DNA of 64,000 nt from Nitrospirota bacterium. Its GTDB lineage: Bacteria > Nitrospirota > Thermodesulfovibrionia > Thermodesulfovibrionales > UBA6898. The position numbers and the translations under genes were made by a program. The stretch's first letter is position 1; the number at the start of each line of letters is the position of its first letter. Positions 41,334 through 50,742 of this stretch are shown piece after piece. The notes under the pieces are model-generated. The model searched no databases and was not told the origin of the DNA. It saw only the letters and a program-made list of their open reading frames with translations. The DNA lies in assembly GCA_021811105.1 (NCBI GenBank), contig JAJZPM010000001.1, forward strand, positions 124,001 to 188,000, given 5' to 3'.

Positions 41334-43516
41334 CCCTGGCCCAGCGCGCCTCCCAGATCAATCCGTTTTCTGGCGAACCCGGTCAGCAAACGACTTTCAC
41401 TGCCTTTCCTGAAGGCACTCTGCTTGAATCGGGCAAGGTCCCCATTGCCGAGCTCGCCGAGCTCGCTCTTCGTGAAGGTCAATGCACCAATCCGACCTAC
41501 CGGGTCCATCGCTGGTTCGCACGGCGTCTTGGCTCACAGTTCCGGGCCATCCTGACCGGCTTATCTCTAAAACCCGAGGAAGCCGACCGGTTCTGGGACC
41601 TGTATCTCGGGGACCTATCACTTGACGGTGCGGTCGTGCTCGATCCCTTCGTGGGCGGAGGTACCAGCCTTGTCGAGGCCTGGCGCTGTGGTGCGCGCGT
41701 GATTGGGTACGACATCGATCCTGTTGCCACATTCATCACGCGATTTGAACTTGAAACAGCATCTTACGATTCTTTGTCACCGGAGATTGCCGCTCTCTGC
41801 GCAACGGTGTCCGAAAAGATCGGCACCTTTCACCGGACAACCGTCCCAGGTGTCGGTGAACGCGTAGTCCTACACCACTTCTGGGTTGAATGTCGAACCT
41901 GCGAAGTCTGCGGGACGACCTTCGAAATTCATCCCCATTACCAGTTGGCGCACAGCAAGGAAAAGGCTCTCCAGTGGGTGTTCTGCAAGACCTGCTATGA
42001 GGTCTCTGAGATTCCTATTGCCCGCAAGGAAATCCGATGCGGATGCGGAACGCGTACCAGGATCGCACAAGGAACCCTTGACCAGGGAAAGGTCAGATGC
42101 CCAGGCTGCGGTGACGTGTCGGGACTCGGCGAGCGTGGGGATGCGCCAACGCGGCCTGAATGGCGGCTCTTCGCACAGGAGTATCTTGAAGAGACTCCAA
42201 CCGGCGTAACACGCCACTTCAAAACGGCGAGCAAAGGCGACCGTATTCGCTACGGTCGGGCGCGCAGTCTTCTAGAGGATGTTGAAAAGGCTGGCGGTAG
42301 ATTCGCACCCAGCCGGGCCATTCCGACAGACGGTCGGTCCGACGCGCGGCCACTGATCCACGGCTTCGCCCGATACCGCGATCTCTTCAACGACCGTCAA
42401 CTGCTCCACCTGACACTGTTGGGCCAAGCCATCACCAGAGTCGACGATCCGAGGTTGCGCAGGCTTCTGGCCATTGCCTTCAGCGAACACCTTACAACGA
42501 ACTGCATGTATACGGCCTATGCGTTCGGGTATCGGCGGATCAGCCCGATGTTTTCAATCCACGGGTACCGGCACATCACCAGGCCGGTGGAGATCAACCC
42601 ATGGCTCGACGGCATCGGACGCGGCACTTTCCCGAATGTCCTCGGCAAGATTGCCAAGGCGGTGGCGTTCGTTGCAGCGCCCACCAATCTTGACCCAAGG
42701 GGTGGGCGAAAACCAGCGACGATCTATCGCCAAACCGCCGTAAAGGATGTCTCAACGCACCCATGGAGAGTGCTGGGAGGATCATCCCGGGCTTCGATAT
42801 CCACCAAGACGTCGGAGAACCTCGAAGGGATTCCAGATGGTAGTATCGACCTCATCCTCACTGATCCGCCGTATTTCGACAATCTGAGCTACTCAGAACT
42901 TTCCGACTTCTACCTGGCCTGGCACCAGTCCCTCGGCGTGGCTGAACCTCCTTACGACAATCCGGCCCTTGCAGCGCCGATTAAGGAGAACCTCGCTCTG
43001 ACAGATCGCGGCGACCAGTCTATCGAAGTCTACCGGAACAGCTTGCACCGAATTTTCTGCGAGTGCCGGCGCGTGCTCAAAATGGACGGCATTATGGTCT
43101 TTACCTATCACCACAAGTCGCCCGTGGCTTGGGGTGCTCTCGGGGATGCGCTTGTTTGTTCCGGGCTGAAGTGTGCGACCGTTTTGCCCCTGCGCGGCGA
43201 AGGTCAGGGTGGACTGCATTCCTACGATGGCACCATCAAATGGGATGCTGTGTTTATCTGTCGTAAGGGCGCTCAGGTGCCGTCAGCGACTTCGGATAAA
43301 GCGGTGGTTCCGCGTATCGCTATAAAACGGGCCAAACAGCAGGCATCCGCATACGCTGAAGATTTGGCTAAGACCCGACAGATCGGTTTCCGCGACCCGG
43401 ATCGACTGAACCTCGAACGCGCCATGATCGTGGCATCGGCTGTCATCGCTCCAACCCATCCCGATCTTATGCCACTCTCGGACGCCTTGAAAACGAACTC
43501 AACTGGAGGACGCTGA
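41330..43516 (+). CDS. DNA methylase with multiple zinc ribbons (DUF1156-like)
   Basis: VVLDPFVGGGTSLVEAWRCGARVIGYDIDPVA SAM-binding; LILTDPPYFDNLSYSELSDFYLAWH catalytic; CRTCEVCG, CKTC, CGCG, CPGCG ribbons; ATGA overlap with upstream gene. Confidence 0.82.
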   Translation: MTLAQRASQINPFSGEPGQQTTFTAFPEGTLLESGKVPIAELAELALREGQCTNPTYRVHRWFARRLGSQFRAILTGLSLKPEEADRFWDLYLGDLSLDGAVVLDPFVGGGTSLVEAWRCGARVIGYDIDPVATFITRFELETASYDSLSPEIAALCATVSEKIGTFHRTTVPGVGERVVLHHFWVECRTCEVCGTTFEIHPHYQLAHSKEKALQWVFCKTCYEVSEIPIARKEIRCGCGTRTRIAQGTLDQGKVRCPGCGDVSGLGERGDAPTRPEWRLFAQEYLEETPTGVTRHFKTASKGDRIRYGRARSLLEDVEKAGGRFAPSRAIPTDGRSDARPLIHGFARYRDLFNDRQLLHLTLLGQAITRVDDPRLRRLLAIAFSEHLTTNCMYTAYAFGYRRISPMFSIHGYRHITRPVEINPWLDGIGRGTFPNVLGKIAKAVAFVAAPTNLDPRGGRKPATIYRQTAVKDVSTHPWRVLGGSSRASISTKTSENLEGIPDGSIDLILTDPPYFDNLSYSELSDFYLAWHQSLGVAEPPYDNPALAAPIKENLALTDRGDQSIEVYRNSLHRIFCECRRVLKMDGIMVFTYHHKSPVAWGALGDALVCSGLKCATVLPLRGEGQGGLHSYDGTIKWDAVFICRKGAQVPSATSDKAVVPRIAIKRAKQQASAYAEDLAKTRQIGFRDPDRLNLERAMIVASAVIAPTHPDLMPLSDALKTNSTGGR

Positions 43517-43519
43517 CAC

Positions 43520-46500
43520 ATGCCACAGGTTGGAAAAGAAGCCCTTTCGCAATTCATCAGAACCGAATGCCTTCGTCTGCTCAGGCTCAACCTGAGTCCT
43601 GACGCCCAGGCTTTCCAGCAGGAAAGAACGGCCGCTGGCATGCCACCCGTACAGCCCCCCCGTCCTGGTCTTGAATACCTGGCTCAAGCTGGCGAGGAGT
43701 GGCAAGCAGAGAAAATCGCGGACCTCTCGGATACCTTCGGCACCGCCGTTGTCATCGGTGACCGCTACACGAATCAGGCAGGCCAGGAACGATTCCGGGA
43801 GATCGAACTTGTCAACTACCTGACCACCGCTCCGCAGGGCTCCTTCCTTGTTGAATCCCAGTTTGACGTGGGCCCTGCTTTCGAGGGCGCACTGGGGATC
43901 GCGGGTTATAGACAGAGCTATGGACTGAATTACTCCCGATTGCGGCCCGATCTCATCGAAGTGTTACCTCACACTTCGAACATCGACCGGTATGTCACCC
44001 CGCCCGGCGCAGTTCTGTGGCTGGCTACCGACGACCATCGGATCAAACTTCGGGTCATCGACATCAAACTCACGGCTGAGCCATCTCCTTCATATTTCGC
44101 AGAAGTCACTTATTACTCCATGGCCTTGGCTGGATGGCTCGTTGACCGAGGTTTGGACAATCGTTACGTGGTCGTTCCAGACGCAGCGATCTGGCCGGGT
44201 TCGCACGACGCCTCATGCCTGGTGCGAACCTGCCGGGAGATCGAAGATCAAGGAGGCACTCCCTCATATGTCCAGATGTGGGATGCGATGCAGGAAGACC
44301 TCGAGGCAGTTCCCTTCGAGGTGTTCGTCGGCAGGGTCAAGCACTTCTTCATGGCCGATCTTCCCCGGGCTTTTGCATGTCCCTGGCAGCAACACCCCTG
44401 GCACGTGGACAACCGGTGCAAGGGATGTGATTACCTTGGCTACCCGTGGGTTGATCGAAACGGCCAGCCGACTGCTGCTCCTCTTCACTGCATGCCGACT
44501 GCTGCTCAGACCGACCATCTCAGCAGAGTCGCGTTCATTTCTCGTGGGGCTTCTGCCGCCCTGAGTGACCAAGGGATATCGGATGTTTCGGCGTTGGCGC
44601 AGCTTCAACCGAACTCCACCGTTTTCAATGCACACTACTCGCTCAGAGCGACACGCAATGTAGTAGCGGGCAGAGCGACATCTCTTCAAGCCCAGCAATC
44701 GGCGATTCCACCACAGAGCGGCACCTCCGGGGTCATGCCCAAATACGCAGACCTACATGTTTACCTTTCGGTCGATTTTGACCTCGGCAGTGCCATCACG
44801 TTCTCCTTGGGTGTGAAGGGCTTTTGGGTCGAGCCCCAGCCGTTTGGATATGTTGGCCAGAGAGCCAACCATGCCTATGGACCTCACACCCACGTGATCG
44901 ACCAGAAGGACCTGCCCGTTGAGCGCCGGGAACTCCTGGCGTTCCTGAACAACATCAACGCGATTTTGACGGATGCCAGAAACCGCAACGCGGGCACGAC
45001 GGTCCAGTTCTACATCTGGGATTCAGTCCAGTACAAGCATCTCACGCGGATTATCGGCCGCCATTTGCAGGCTATCCTCGCGGACCAAACCATCCAGCAC
45101 CTCGCTTGGCTGTTTCCGCCGGAGGAGCTGCTGCCCAACGCTGCCATGGAAACACGACGATCACCAATTACCATTGTTCGAGAGGTCGTGCGGACCTTGC
45201 TCGCCGCCCCGATTCCGCATTATTACACTCTCTTCCATACGGCTCGTGTTTACCACCAGGCTTCTCTGCCCCAGCAGGTGGCGGCGTTCTCGGTACACCC
45301 GCTGTTTGAAGACACGCTGAGCGACCAGATTCCGAGTGAACGGGCCCATGAAATCTGGGCGCGGGTGACAAGGCCAAGATCATGGTCTGACCAACTTGTG
45401 ACCCTGCGTGAAACCGTGACAAAGCAACTCGGCGCTCTCGAGGCGATCACCAGGCGGCTCGAAGAGGATCTCCGGCCTACGCTCCAGCAGATCGCACCAG
45501 AAATCCGCATAGAGCCGCCACAACGACAATCGGGAATCAGTTTTAATGGGCAGTTGTGGTATGGATTCGCGCGGCTCAACGCCGCCCTTGGCGAACTGGA
45601 GGTGCACCAAATCAGGGCCATGCCGCCAGAGGAGCGTGAGGCCAGGTATTGCAGCGCACGACTGACACGTCGTCTTGCCGGCGCTGCAGAGACGGCAGCG
45701 CTGGCCCAGTTGGGGATTGTGCAACGGCCGAGGATTCGGGTCTACGAGATGAGGCCGGAGTCAAGAGAAGTGAAGGCGCGCGAGGGGGATTTCAGCTTTG
45801 CCCTGGCCCCCGAAAACATGCCCGGCTTTCTCGACAGGTCGCTTCAAGTGGTAACACAAGGAACTCCATTGGAACCGCCCAATGGGTCCGGATGGCGAAC
45901 TTACATGGAGACCGCAACAGGGGTCCGAATCGTTGGTATCGACCGCGACGCTGGCCTGATCGCTGTCCTTCCCAACAACCGCTATCCAACGATGCTTGAC
46001 GATCTGGAGCAACAGGGACTGGCGGATTTCAGTCAAGACGTTGTTCTCGATCCTATGTGGGTCGACACCTTCACGAAGAAATTGCGAGAGACATTGCATG
46101 CCATCGGCAATCCTCCGAATGCTCGGAACAACGCCCTTGTGCGTAGAGCGGTGGGACTGACCACAAGGCGTAGTGGCCGGCAGACTGCTGGAAGTCCTGC
46201 AGCAGACCTATTGTGGTCCGGCAACACTCTGGCGAACACGGCTGTTGCCAGAAACCTGCCAGGGATCAGGCAGCAACTCGAGCAAAATGGAATATCCCTC
46301 AATCAGTCTCAGTGGGCAGCATGGGAGGCATCGCTTAGCCACCGTCTTCAAAGCGTTTGGGGTCCTCCTGGAACAGGGAAGAGCCGGACAGTCCGAGCGG
46401 TGGTGGTCGGCGCGGTTGTTGACGCGGTGCAGCGCAATATCCCTTTGCGCCTTCTGGTCTGTGCTCCCACGTACAACGCTCTCGACAACGTCCTATTGGA

Positions 46501-47809
46501 GTCGGTGGCGGACATCAGTCAGGTAGTCCAACATCCCGATTTACGGTGTGTGCGCCTCCGCTCCAGTTACCGGCCAATCGACCAGAACATTCCTGCCGGT
46601 CTCGATCTGGAACTGAACAAATGGAATCCCTCTAATGCGGTACAGCAGCTACGGCAGCGCTTGCAGAACAGCACGGGCATTACGGTGGTGGGTGCTACCC
46701 CGGAGCAGACTCACAACCTTCTGGTGACTGGAAACTCCGCCGCCCGTCAGGAATTCTTCGACTGCATCATTCTCGATGAAGCATCGCAGGTGGATGTCGG
46801 TCACTCAATCCTGCCGTTCGCCTCCCTGGCTGCAGACGGCATCGTGGTTGTCGCTGGCGATCCGAAGCAGTTGCCGCCAATCCATCAAGCAAAAGCACCA
46901 GTCGGGCTCGAGGGCATGGTCGGCTCTATCTATGTCTTCTTTGAACAGCTCCATCAAGTTCAACCAGCCATTCTGGAAGAGAATTACCGGTCCAGTCGCG
47001 TAATCGTTGAACTCGCCCATGAGGCCGGTTACAACAGGGCTCTGACAAGTTTCTCGCCAGACATGCGAATCGATATAGTCACGCCATTCCCGACTGTGGC
47101 GACACCCGCTGGATGGCCGCAGTCTCTATTCTGGACACCGGAGTGGTCATCTCTGCTTGATCCGGATGCTCCGGTCAGTTGTTTTGTGTATCCCGAGGGC
47201 AGAAGCAGCCAATGGAATCCATTTGAAGCTGGTTCGGTGGCAGCCCTGGCCTTGCTGCTGTATGGCCGCCTCGGCAACCAGCTCCTAAATGAAAGAGACA
47301 CAGCATCCGGTGCCGTGATAGCCGCTTCGCACACCCCATACACGATGGATGAGTTCTGGCGCAGTGGGATTGGCATCGTCACTCCACATCGGGCTCAACA
47401 GGCATTGATCGTCGCGAGGCTCCAGCAGGTATTCGGGCCATTAGGCGCATCGAATCAACTTATCCGGGACGCTGTGGACACGGTCGAGCGGTTTCAAGGG
47501 CAGCAGCGTGATGTGATCATCGCCTCCTTTGCCCTGGGTGACCAGGATGCCATTCAGGACGAGGACGAATTCCTGATGAGCCTTAATCGGTTCAATGTGA
47601 TGACATCACGCGCCAGGGCAAAGCTGATCACCCTGGTGACGCAGGAGGTGGTCAACCATCTTTCTGGAGAACTGGATATCCTCCGCCAGAGCCGCCTGCT
47701 GAAGGTGTTTGTCGAGTCTTTCTGCAACAACTCGCGGCCAATGACCCTAGGCCATGTTTCGACGAATGCCGTCCTCCAGGTGGATGGGATGTACAAGTGG
47801 AGGCAGTAA
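43520..47809 (+). CDS. RecB/Cas4-like nuclease fused to SF1 (Upf1/Dna2-like) helicase
   Basis: N-terminal RPDLIEVLPH...IKLRVIDIKLTAEPSPSYFAEVTYYSM nuclease-like core and CPWQQHPWHVDNRCKGCDYLGYPW Cys cluster; C-terminal VWGPPGTGKSRTVRAVV, IILDEASQVDVG, VVAGDPKQLPPI, DTVERFQGQQRDVIIASF. Confidence 0.85.
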   Translation: MPQVGKEALSQFIRTECLRLLRLNLSPDAQAFQQERTAAGMPPVQPPRPGLEYLAQAGEEWQAEKIADLSDTFGTAVVIGDRYTNQAGQERFREIELVNYLTTAPQGSFLVESQFDVGPAFEGALGIAGYRQSYGLNYSRLRPDLIEVLPHTSNIDRYVTPPGAVLWLATDDHRIKLRVIDIKLTAEPSPSYFAEVTYYSMALAGWLVDRGLDNRYVVVPDAAIWPGSHDASCLVRTCREIEDQGGTPSYVQMWDAMQEDLEAVPFEVFVGRVKHFFMADLPRAFACPWQQHPWHVDNRCKGCDYLGYPWVDRNGQPTAAPLHCMPTAAQTDHLSRVAFISRGASAALSDQGISDVSALAQLQPNSTVFNAHYSLRATRNVVAGRATSLQAQQSAIPPQSGTSGVMPKYADLHVYLSVDFDLGSAITFSLGVKGFWVEPQPFGYVGQRANHAYGPHTHVIDQKDLPVERRELLAFLNNINAILTDARNRNAGTTVQFYIWDSVQYKHLTRIIGRHLQAILADQTIQHLAWLFPPEELLPNAAMETRRSPITIVREVVRTLLAAPIPHYYTLFHTARVYHQASLPQQVAAFSVHPLFEDTLSDQIPSERAHEIWARVTRPRSWSDQLVTLRETVTKQLGALEAITRRLEEDLRPTLQQIAPEIRIEPPQRQSGISFNGQLWYGFARLNAALGELEVHQIRAMPPEEREARYCSARLTRRLAGAAETAALAQLGIVQRPRIRVYEMRPESREVKAREGDFSFALAPENMPGFLDRSLQVVTQGTPLEPPNGSGWRTYMETATGVRIVGIDRDAGLIAVLPNNRYPTMLDDLEQQGLADFSQDVVLDPMWVDTFTKKLRETLHAIGNPPNARNNALVRRAVGLTTRRSGRQTAGSPAADLLWSGNTLANTAVARNLPGIRQQLEQNGISLNQSQWAAWEASLSHRLQSVWGPPGTGKSRTVRAVVVGAVVDAVQRNIPLRLLVCAPTYNALDNVLLESVADISQVVQHPDLRCVRLRSSYRPIDQNIPAGLDLELNKWNPSNAVQQLRQRLQNSTGITVVGATPEQTHNLLVTGNSAARQEFFDCIILDEASQVDVGHSILPFASLAADGIVVVAGDPKQLPPIHQAKAPVGLEGMVGSIYVFFEQLHQVQPAILEENYRSSRVIVELAHEAGYNRALTSFSPDMRIDIVTPFPTVATPAGWPQSLFWTPEWSSLLDPDAPVSCFVYPEGRSSQWNPFEAGSVAALALLLYGRLGNQLLNERDTASGAVIAASHTPYTMDEFWRSGIGIVTPHRAQQALIVARLQQVFGPLGASNQLIRDAVDTVERFQGQQRDVIIASFALGDQDAIQDEDEFLMSLNRFNVMTSRARAKLITLVTQEVVNHLSGELDILRQSRLLKVFVESFCNNSRPMTLGHVSTNAVLQVDGMYKWRQ

Positions 47810-47933
47810 GAACGGTGCCTTCAAGGTTCCTCGAGTCTGACAATACCCGTAAGCCAGGGCAGGGTCAAATTTCCCTGTCATCTGCGGCATCCTGGTCCGG
47901 AGTGCAAGAGCCGATGGATTTTCGGAGGTGGCA

Positions 47934-48800
47934 ATGAGCTTCTCAAAAGAAGTCGTTGATATGGCACTTGTCGCCTCGGGACGCTGCTGTTGCATATGTC
48001 ATAAGTTCTGTGGTGTCAGGATCGAGACACACCACATTCGTTTTGTTTCCAAAGGGGGAGAGGACTGCTTTGAGAACTGTATACCTCTGTGCTTTGATTG
48101 CCACGCGGAGGTTGAACACTACAACGATCAGCATCCAAGAGGACGTAAGTTTTCCGAGAGCGAACTCCGGAAGCATCGTGACACATGGTTCTCGAAAGTC
48201 GAAGAGATGAATACGCTCACGCCGCTTCCCCACGATGCACCCCAGGTCATTCAGACGGTTTCAGGAAAGGGCAACATGGTTGCCGGACGGGACTTGAACA
48301 TTCGCACCGAACGGGTGGTTCGCAAGGCGATTGTCCAGACCGATCCGGGCGGCAAGCACATTTCAAACGCGGTGGCTCGCAAAATCCAGGAACTGGTGAA
48401 GGATTATATCGATATCCACACGATGGCGGGCAAAGACACACAGCGAGCCGCGCAACGGATTTGGAGCAGCTTGAAAAACGAATTCAACGTGACCAGTTAC
48501 AAGGAGATTCCCGCCCAGGATTCCGACCGCGCGATTCAATGGCTTCAGGCTCAGGTCGCGATGACAAGACCCAAAATCCGCAGGAAAGCCGCTGATAAAT
48601 GGAAGGAGAGTCTATACAAGCCGATCTACGCACGCGCGGGCGAGCTTGGGATTTCCAAAGACGATCTCTATTTGCTGGCGCAAGAGCGATTGGCGCTCAA
48701 GAAACCGATCCGATCCCTGAAGGAACTGACGCAGCGCGATCTTCAGCGGCTTCACCATGTTATGATCTATGAAGTCAGGAAGTCCGAGAAGAAACTATAG
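47934..48800 (+). CDS. HNH endonuclease with C-terminal ORF6C-like domain
   Basis: CCCICHKFCGVRIETHHIRFVSKGGEDCFENCIPLCFDCHAEVE (HNH); GKGNMVAGRDLNI; AQRIWSSLKNEFNVTSYKEIPAQDSDRAIQWLQAQV (ORF6C-like). Confidence 0.78.
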   Translation: MSFSKEVVDMALVASGRCCCICHKFCGVRIETHHIRFVSKGGEDCFENCIPLCFDCHAEVEHYNDQHPRGRKFSESELRKHRDTWFSKVEEMNTLTPLPHDAPQVIQTVSGKGNMVAGRDLNIRTERVVRKAIVQTDPGGKHISNAVARKIQELVKDYIDIHTMAGKDTQRAAQRIWSSLKNEFNVTSYKEIPAQDSDRAIQWLQAQVAMTRPKIRRKAADKWKESLYKPIYARAGELGISKDDLYLLAQERLALKKPIRSLKELTQRDLQRLHHVMIYEVRKSEKKL

Positions 48801-48951
48801 AAATTTGTTTGCTGTCCCCACAGAATAACCCGGCGCCCAGACAATAGCTGCCCTACCTGGGCTTGCAAAGGTGGAATCTTATCTTTCATGCTTCTACGAC
48901 ACCTTTTATATGCCAATAAGATGGAGATTTTAAGGGCTTTTCTTTTTTCCA

Positions 48952-49313
48952 CTACTCTTTTTCCCTTGGCGCGATTTTGGCGCAATTTATATCAAGTTTC
49001 TCTACTGTGGCTCTCAGATGATCGTCGATACTGTGGGTATATCTTGTTGTAGTTTCAAGGCTCCTGTGACCGGCAAGTTAGCGCACGGCTTCAGCGTCAG
49101 CACCGGCCATAAACAGATGAGTGATGAACGTATGCCTCAACATATTTGGTGTTACATTCTTCTCAATCCCCGCATTTGTGGCTGCAGCCTTTAAAGATTT
49201 TCAAATGCTCTTAACCGGTGTTGCGCCAGGCGCGAAAACCCATGGTCCTTTCCGGATAGCATAAAGCTCTGTGACGATCTGCATTGCCTGATCATTTGCT
49301 TTTGGTATGTCAT
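48952..49313 (-). pseudogene. Degenerate tyrosine recombinase (C-terminal half)
   Basis: Minus-strand translation SINDIPKANDQAMQIVTELYAIRKGPWVFAPGATPVKSI*KSLKAAATNAGIEKNVTPNMLRHTFITHLFMAGADAEAVR*LAGHRSLETTTRYTHSIDDHLRATVEKLDINCAKIAPREKE*; two internal stops, 5' half absent. Confidence 0.85.
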
Positions 49314-49326
49314 TGATCGAACCTCT
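49298..49326. repeat. 29-bp direct repeat, right copy
   Basis: gcttttggtatgtcattgatcgaacctct, identical to 26825-26853; overlaps 5' edge of integrase remnant. Confidence 0.85.
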
Positions 49327-49628
49327 TCAGAGATGAAATATAACAATATAGTTTTTGTGGGAACAATTGTTGTGAGCAACTGCTCCTTAATCAATGATCA
49401 CGGGGTGGAAGTTGCATTTGCAGCATGCCGTGAGGGACAACGCGCGACTTGACACCCTGCTGAATAAGAGAGATGATTCTTTTGAAATACCTTCGAAATA
49501 CCATGTGAAAGATTTCTGTCTCCTTAACAAGACAGAGGCAAAGGAGGTGACAGTCGCTATCTCTTCAGAAGAAAGGGCCGCGGACCCAATATTCACTGAT
49601 GAATAACAAAGCAACGAGGAGGTTCGAT

Positions 49629-50036
49629 ATGAAAAAGGCATTCTTGATAGGTTGTATCACCTTTCTGATACTGTCGGCTGGTTACGGCTTCGCCGAGATG
49701 GACAGCGGCATGATGGAGGGACAGAAGTCGGGAATGGAGCACGGGCAGATGATGCAGGGTAAGGGCATGATAGAGCACGGCCAGATGATGGGCGACATGA
49801 TGGGGATGATGAGTCAGATGTCGGACATGATGGGGAAGATGTCGGCAAGGATGAAGGATATGCCCACCGACAAGATGAAGCAGATGTCGGGGATGATGAA
49901 GGATATGTCCGGACAGATGATGGAGATGTCGAAGATGATGTCGAAGGGCAAGGCGTCGCAAAAGGAGATGAAAAAGCTGCAGGGCAAGATGATGAAGATG
50001 CAGAAGAGCCTCGATGGGATGGGAATGAGTCAGTAG
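49629..50036 (+). CDS. Secreted methionine-rich protein (candidate copper-binding)
   Basis: Signal peptide MKKAFLIGCITFLILSAGYGFA then Met/Gln/Lys-rich repeats (MMGDMMGMMSQMSDMMGKM). Confidence 0.75.
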   Translation: MKKAFLIGCITFLILSAGYGFAEMDSGMMEGQKSGMEHGQMMQGKGMIEHGQMMGDMMGMMSQMSDMMGKMSARMKDMPTDKMKQMSGMMKDMSGQMMEMSKMMSKGKASQKEMKKLQGKMMKMQKSLDGMGMSQ

Positions 50037-50098
50037 CTAACCAAGGCTTGCCCTCTTGGAAATAGACTCGCTTGTATTGAGTGCATTACAAGGAGTTT

Positions 50099-50623
50099 AT
50101 GGATATAGGGCAAGCCACAACATTTTTGACTATCCGACTGATGATTATCGACCGGGTAAGACTTGGGAATGCCTTGCTGGCGCTATCAACCGTATTCATC
50201 TTCGCCTATCTCATGAACTACGTTTGGGAATCCTTCCATGCAGTCTTTCTTTATCAGGATCACGACTTCAAGGCAGAAAAGTATGTTCTGATGCTGAATT
50301 ATGTAGCGGCCATGGACGGCTTATTGATAGTTGGAATGTACGTTTTCGTCGCGATTTTATGGAAGGAGGCGCTATGGCTGAAAGAAATGAATATAAAGCA
50401 GACCTCCACAACTGTCGCGTTGGGACTGCTAATTGCCGCTTTGATCGAACACAGAAAGGTTGTTGTTCTGAAGACGTGGGCGTACCTGCCTGCGATGCCT
50501 ACAATTTTCGGCATTGGCATATCCCCCCTACTTCAGTTGAGCGCGAGCGGTCTGTTATCAATTTGGCTGGCCCGTCGGGTGTGGTTCAGTAGGGAAAAAG
50601 ACGATTTCCGCAGAAATACATAA
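50099..50623 (+). CDS. Integral membrane protein
   Basis: Several hydrophobic segments (LGNALLALSTVFIFAYLMNYVW, AAMDGLLIVGMYVFVAILW); start uncertain (50081 or 50099). Confidence 0.6.
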   Translation: MDIGQATTFLTIRLMIIDRVRLGNALLALSTVFIFAYLMNYVWESFHAVFLYQDHDFKAEKYVLMLNYVAAMDGLLIVGMYVFVAILWKEALWLKEMNIKQTSTTVALGLLIAALIEHRKVVVLKTWAYLPAMPTIFGIGISPLLQLSASGLLSIWLARRVWFSREKDDFRRNT

Positions 50624-50742
50624 AGAAATGGACTTTTGTTGCCGAAAGGCGCTGAAAAAGGAATGGCCTATAACGTCTCAATGTCAAGACATAACGGTGA
50701 CGAACTTCAGGTCTTCCAGGGGACAGTGGGGAGAAGCATAAC

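Noticed and set aside
26961-48800. DISARM assignment
   Set aside because: The SNF2 helicase resembles DrmD-type proteins, but no DrmB (DUF1998) or DrmC-like gene was seen, while BrxF, DUF6079-like BrxC and PglZ point to BREX-3.
49593-49961. His-rich minus-strand ORF
   Set aside because: It is the complement of Met codons (ATG/CAT) in the Met-rich protein; no independent evidence. Same for 51545-51808.
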